Assembly (NCBI GenBank): GCA_037974665.1
Contig: CM075778.1
Span: 26,478,001 to 26,542,000, forward strand
Length of the DNA: 64,000 bases
Source: Ehretia macrophylla
Taxonomy: Eukaryota > Streptophyta > Magnoliopsida > Boraginales > Ehretiaceae
Reading direction: 5' to 3'
The notes below the pieces were generated by a model, which saw nothing but the letters and a program-made list of their open reading frames with translations, was not told the DNA's origin and searched no databases. Of this stretch, positions 58,830 through 64,000 are shown piece by piece. The position numbers and the translations under genes are program-made. Positions within the stretch are counted from its first letter, which is position 1, and each line of letters opens with the position of its first letter.

Positions 58830-59703
58830 TATGGGGGAAACCCCTAAAGAGATGAGAAACCCACTTATTTTGATTTTAAAATTTTGATTTTAAAACTTGC
58901 AAAATCTCTTAACGTCCTACTTTCTCAAGGTTAATGGCTGAAAGGAAAACTACAGGAAAATAACTCTTCCAACATCTACAAAACATCCTATATTAATTCT
59001 AAGCTTTGAATTTCACTTATTTCAATTAATATACACCAAGCTTGAGCTATAACTTGCAAATCTATTGAGCATTCAAGAGCTTTCAATTGTGTTATCTACT
59101 CATTGAGGAGTTTTGATTGTTCTTCATTGTATTATCATTCAAACACTGAATTTTTCATATTGTAAACATTCATGGGGCTCTAGAATAAGATTGAGTGAAT
59201 TCTTGTAAAAGAGAAGTGTGTGGGAAAATCCTTTGTGGATTCAAAGGGAAGAGTGAGTAGGTTTGAAGTCTCACCTACAATTGAAGAGGCTTTGGTTGAT
59301 CTCTTGTGGATTCAAGAGATTGTTTAGTAGGTTCTTAGCTTCACCTACATTTGAAGAAGCATGTGATTCTCTTGTGGACTCAAGAGAAGGTTGTAAAGTT
59401 GGTTTGTCACCAACATTTGAAGAAGCATCAATAGTGGAGTTTGTAGAAATCATAAGGGGAGAAGACCTTAGGTGGTGGATTAGATTAGTGAATCACCTAA
59501 AAATCTTTGCGTTTAATTTTATATATATTGCATATGATCTTGTGTTTGATTTATTACACAATCTCACTATTATATGTATTACACACGAAGTGTTAGATAA
59601 ATTGTCTAAGTGAATATAGTAGTCGAATTTAATAATTTTTAAAGTAGTGATTTGCCTCCATAAGCCTAATTCACCTCCTCTCTTAGGCTCATTTAGACTA
59701 ACA
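58830..59703 (+). repeat. LTR fragment (unit 2), 5'-truncated
   Basis: Ends ttaggctcatttagactaaca at 59703, a proper CA end, and shares blocks with the solo LTR at 15180-16523. Contains three ~65-bp repeats at 59240-59440 with the palindrome ctcttgtggattcaagag. The LTR start is not found. Confidence 0.65.
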
Positions 59704-59734
59704 GGCACTATCGCCACCACCTTTCGATAAGTCG

Positions 59735-60790
59735 CAAAATTTCTTTCAATCTCTTCAATAACCCCTTTCAGTAGCATAAAAATATTGCACCAATAAGCTG
59801 TAATGCTTTGCTGGATAGAGTTAAGAGTTGTAATCTACTTGCATAAAAAAGCCAATTAGTTGTCCAATGATCAATCTTGGCTGTGATTTTAGCAACAAGA
59901 GCACTACAAGTAAGTTTATTCATTCTTCCAGTTATCAAAGGAATACCAAGGTACCGCACAAGTAGGCTACCCTATTTAACTCCCAACGATTCACAAATAT
60001 AGTGCTTACAGCTATCAGAGCATCCTACAAAATAAATTTCACTTTTGGCAGTGCTAAACTAGAGACCAGACATCTTGAAGAAGATGTTGATGGCTTTCTT
60101 AATGACTGGGGTTGGCCTTAGAAAATATGAGAATATCATCCGAAAAGGCAAGGTGGTTGAACTTGATTTTCTTACACTTGGGATGAAAATTGAATCCCTT
60201 CAGCTTGCTACACCGAATAAGAAGTTAAGTTAAAACCTCCATGACGATCACAAAGATATATTGCGAGATCGGGTCTCCTTGTCTAAGGCCTTTTTTCCCC
60301 TAAAAGAATCCCTTCATTTGATCATTTATCATAATCGAATAAGATGAGGAAGTAATGCACATATTGATCCAATCGATAAACTCCCCAGGGAAGTCAAAAG
60401 CAGCAAGGCTTGATTGGATGAATTTCCAGTTGACTGAGTCATAGGCCTTCATGATATCGAATTTAATGGTACATCTAGAGCTAGTGTGATTTCTACCATA
60501 GTTTCTAACCAATTCCTGTGCAATAAGTACATTATCCACAATATTGGAAATAGAGTTTCTATTATGCCGCTCTTTGATGACTTTCTGGAAATAAGCTGTA
60601 GTAAGGTCATATTCCTTAAGCCAATTGACTCTTGCTTTTTGTTGTAACATGGATTCTTAATATGTCAAAGCTTCCATCAGTTGTCTTCTCAATTCAGTTT
60701 CCTTGTTGACAAGACTATGATCAGAGGATGAACTCAAAATGAGGCATTGAGTAGCTTCAAGCTCAGCTTTGATCGAAGAGATAGATGCAC
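59735..60790 (-). pseudogene. LINE (non-LTR retrotransposon) reverse transcriptase fragment
   Basis: Read on the minus strand: a linker like ELEATQCLILS from about 60770, then QQKARVNWLKEYD, SISNIVDNVLIAQELVRNYG and the RT motif FDIMKAYDSVNW (open frame 60300-60650). A stop follows, then GLRQGDPISQYIFVIVMEVL near 60290-60235 and the catalytic block LAFSDDILIF (usual FADD with Ala to Ser) near 60175-60130. The fragment ends with RYLGIPLITGRMNKL and SRLQLL (open frame 59768-59959). Endonuclease and ORF1 are missing. Present in unit 2 and absent from unit 1b. Confidence 0.88.
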
Positions 60791-60817
60791 TAATAGCCAC
60801 GAAATACAAATTCTAAA

Positions 60818-61181
60818 TGTTAAGATAACTAAGGTTTTATCTTAAAACCAATTAGTGTTAAGTGGAGTAGCCTAGGATCTTATAAGGTAGCCTTGAAGTT
60901 TCAACTTTTTCGATGTGGAAGAATAATATATTCTAACACTCCTCTTCACTTGTAACCTAATTTGAGAGGGGTCATACGTGAAAGACTAAACACTCGTGGA
61001 CCTAATTTTGAGATGGTCACACTTGAAAGATTGAAGACAAATGTTAGATTAACACATGTGTGGAAGATTGAAGATGTGTAGAACATGATACACTCGAAAG
61101 ATTGAACACAAGTGGACCTGCTCTGAGATAGTTCAAACACGGATGAATAAAACTAGACCAAGGGGCCCAACTCTGATACCA
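60818..61181 (-). mobile_element. TRIM-like remnant with one LTR
   Basis: A 121-bp LTR-like block (60818-60938, tgttaagataac...ttctaaca) next to the complement of a purine tract (ctcctcttcacttg), an interior, and the complement of a Met-tRNA primer site (ctctgatacca, 61171-61181). Same plan as 13924-14323, but the second LTR is not found after the primer site. Confidence 0.5.
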
Positions 61182-61322
61182 TACACATCTGTTAATTCAA
61201 TGATTGACTGAATCACTAGTTTTTCACAGTCTTTTCCCAAAGGTAAAATGTGATAAAGCAATAGATTGCTCGTGATGATAAGAACAATATACTTTGCACA
61301 CATATGAGTGAAATTACTAGTA

Positions 61323-62607
61323 TATAGGATGGCAACGGATAGGGTTAAAATTTGAATCTGATGGGTATCCAACTCGATTATAACCAATTTATGAAACTAA
61401 TGGAGTATCCATTAGAGTTTGATTTTTATAAGTGCATACCGATGGATACTCCGATAGGGTTTTGTAATAGCAATTAAAAAACCCCGAAACTCAAAATTTT
61501 GATTATTGATTTAGTAAATAATAAATTAATAAAAATATTTATATAATAAATGTAATATATTGTTTAAGAAAATTATAATTTTTTAATATTGGTCCAAAAG
61601 TAATAGTTATGAACTTATAGCCCAACTCTTATTATTAATTAATTGTTGACCTTGATAATTTATATTTACCTATTGTTTTAGCTAGTTTAACAAATATATC
61701 CGCTTAATTGCTTAAGTTCTTTAACGTCTTAAGTGACCATGTCCCAAACTCTTAATCCTCGTTATCACATGCAAATTGAATATACAGTACAACTTTTTTT
61801 TTTATGCGTCATACTTTGTTTGTTTGCATGTCTTTCATCTTGCCATTCAATACTGAATAGGATGAAAGATTCAATTCACAAATCTAATTAAGAAGATTAA
61901 AAAATTCAAACATGTGAATAAGATTAGTCTAGATTTTGTTCAATTTTTTATTATGTTTAGATTAGCTTAAGCTTGAGGGGTATATGGGAGGAAACCAGTC
62001 TGCAGTAATTCAAATTGCTCCTTCAGATCAGTAAGGAAAATATTGACTCACACATACCGCAGTGTATTGTTGTCAACTCACAAAGTTGTACCTACCAGCA
62101 ACAAGATGACTACTCCCTGCACGCCACTAAACGGCGCTATTTAACGCTTTGGTTTGCCCAATACAAGAACTATGGCCCAACCTAGCTTAGAGCTAAAGTC
62201 GTGAACTACGCCCCTGTAAAAGCCCCCTATTTGACTAACATACTCCCTTTTAATCTCCCCACATACCTTCATATCCAAGCTGGGAATGATTGACCTTCGA
62301 ATTCAAATAATAGCGCATAATGGTAGTACTCCTTCCCATTTCTTCTTTTATGATTTTATCTACTTGAAATGCTTACAAGTAAGTGCGGAAACATTTTAAG
62401 GTTTTCTTTTAAAAAATAGTTTTTCTATTCTGTAATGGGTTGGGTCGGGTACTTGCAGGTTTTTGAATGTTTAACAGGTTCGGGTTTGGCAAGCAAAATT
62501 GAAACCTGACGTGTTTCCGTTACAGGTTTGAAAAAAATAATTTAAACAGGTTTGGGTTTGGGTTTGGTTTTACAAATTTTAGCTAGTACCTGACCCGTTG
62601 CCATTTC
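61323..62607. mobile_element. hAT-like element with internal replacement (unit 2)
   Basis: Same insertion as 46007-46954 (TSD tactagta at 61315-61322, tactggca at 62608-62615). It is larger because 61976-62391 replaces about 87 bp (46660-46746) of the other copy. No transposase frame. Confidence 0.75.
61976..62391. other. 416-bp foreign block inside the hAT element
   Basis: Noticeably richer in G+C than its surroundings, unique in the window, with no target duplication or inverted repeat. I do not recognise it. It could be filler DNA from break repair or an internal part of a longer parent hAT element lost in the other copy. Confidence 0.55.
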
Positions 62608-62826
62608 TACTGGCATATCAATATTCTTACCCAAAGGTAAGGGTGATGATGTAATAGATTTCTCACTATCATAGTCATATATTGCTTACATTATTGAAAT
62701 TATAGATAGCTTCCAATTATAGTATAAGTTTAATATCTGAAAATTGACTTTCATGTACTCATCATGATGATGAATTTTTTATGTGTAATATATAATATAA
62801 CCTTTTTTACATGACTAACCAAGATA

Positions 62827-63157
62827 TGTTATGAAAATACGATGTTGTGGATATTCATCGTTATGTACTTATCAAGATGAAGAGATTTATTCATAGGATC
62901 CTTGCCTAAGTCGAAGATTACTACAATGGTTGGTCAAAGATACTTATAAGATTCTTGTATAGTGGAGATTATTATATGTATATGGAATGTGATGTAAATG
63001 TGATGTAATGAGTATGTCATCAAGATGGTAGAAAACTCTATAAATAGAGGGAGTTTGTAAGAAAGATATACACTTGAAAAAATCAACAATCTTACTCCCT
63101 CAAATTCTCTCTTGTTTTAGTATTACTTTCTTAATATTTATGTTTTAGTTTATAACA
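62827..63157 (+). repeat. 5' LTR of Ale-type copia (unit 3 start)
   Basis: Same LTR and same left flank (accaagata with TSD agata 62822-62826) as 47175-47504, so it is a further copy of the same original insertion, not a new one. No MITE, as expected for the 5' LTR. Confidence 0.9.
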
Positions 63158-64000
63158 CGTTATCAACACGAAGCTCTGCCGAAGTAGCAAACAACAAAGT
63201 ATCCAACCACGTCATTATCAAAGGTACATATAATCCTTCCCTTTTCAATTACCTTTTGATTATATGTTATAGATTAGTTAATATATTACAATCATAGAGT
63301 TAGCGAAGTTTAACCTCTCTAAAAGTATAAATAACTACACTTTGGACATGAAAATTTAATATTTAACCAAATGAACTTTTGCTCGGACTTGCAAATTTTG
63401 GACATAAAATTCTGTCACTCAAAGGAATGTCGGACGATCTTTGGACCTAATTACCGTTGCTCACAAGGATGTTGAAACTATTATTGGACTAAATTTTTCC
63501 CGATTTGATTATAACTTATTACTAACTTTTCTAACTATATCCTAACATTCATACTAACTTTTCTTACAGTTTTAACATTTATTTATATGTAACTTCTCAC
63601 TAACTTTTCTAACAATTTTAACATTATTTATGTCTAACTTATCACTAACTTCTCTTACAATTCTAATCAAACTTAATAATTATTTATATCTAACTATTTT
63701 GGTATTGAACCCAAATGGAACCCCTATGACGATAGGTATCTTGGCGATGGGAACCCTTTTGCAAAGACTATAGTGGTCAATATTAAGATGATATATATGA
63801 GTATGCAAAAGGATGTGTTGTACACGTTTCTTGTAAGACACGTAGACATTTAGTTAATCCTCCCATATGACTATATGAGGTAATGGTTTGATTTGTGTTG
63901 GAATTATCTTCTACTGCAGCATAGTGCTATTCCTTTTATGTTATATCCAAATAAGTAAATAAATAAACACTGTCTACTTATGCTTAAAATCATATTTTAT
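63158..64000 (+). pseudogene. Start of Ale-type copia interior (unit 3), runs off the window
   Basis: Primer-site stretch cgttatcaacacgaag then sequence colinear with 47505-48395, with small indels. No open frame. Confidence 0.8.

Noticed and set aside
59263..59613. 116-codon plus-strand frame with SPTFEEA repeats
   Set aside because: Produced by the ~65-bp LTR repeats; shows no conserved protein character in the paralogous fragment.
62827..63157. LTR at 62827 considered as an independent solo LTR insertion
   Set aside because: Left flank and duplication agata match 47170-47174, and the interior follows, so it is the start of another array unit.

Overview
The window is a gene-poor, AT-rich stretch of a plant nuclear genome, almost certainly a eudicot. 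It is packed with nested and broken transposable elements: LTR retrotransposons of both superfamilies, a non-LTR (LINE) remnant, Mutator-like, hAT-like and PIF/Harbinger-like DNA elements, and solo LTRs. The host coding content is one intact NAC-domain gene (54760-55983), one nearly identical NAC copy with a single nonsense codon (29056-30279), and the 3' end of an older NAC copy (3660-3960). Downstream of each NAC copy lies a relic that I tentatively read as a neprosin/DUF239-type secreted protein gene. There are no bacterial signatures and no CRISPR array, and I found no tRNA or rRNA gene.

Layout. 1-3659: 3' end of a Ty3/gypsy chromovirus-like element (integrase, C-terminal region, PPT, 2.1 kb LTR) whose LTR ends inside an old NAC copy. 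3660-4310 and 12861-13050: the rest of that copy's 3' end, split by an 8.5 kb Mutator-like insertion (4311-12851, 9-bp duplication tttttattg). That element is itself host to a complete Ty1/copia element (6689-11923, 517-bp LTRs, TSD tgaac). 13051-17215: degenerate repeats, a small TRIM-like element and a solo LTR (15180-16523, TSD aagtt). 17216-23610: a decayed copia element with a 5' LTR and no 3' LTR.

From about 23625 to the end, the window is a tandem array with a period of about 15.65 kb. One unit consists of an Ale-type copia element (TSD agata), about 1.3 kb of promoter sequence, the NAC gene, the neprosin-like relic split by a gypsy solo LTR (TSD atttt), an LTR fragment, a LINE fragment, a TRIM-like remnant and a hAT-like element, after which the next unit's copia element begins. 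The first unit is 5'-truncated. It carries a private Mutator-type MITE (30601-31551) and is joined to the second by a 9.6 kb long-LTR copia element (33801-43402) whose two flanks match points 1.37 kb apart in the unit. The second unit (47175-62826) is complete, and the third starts at 62827 and runs out of the window.

The target-site duplications and the related empty sites inside the window allow much of the insertion order to be read directly. The Ale-type copia, the hAT, the solo gypsy LTR and the foldback MITE predate the unit duplication. The 951-bp MITE and the LTR-bounded junction came later or affect one unit only. All identities and counts below are by eye.
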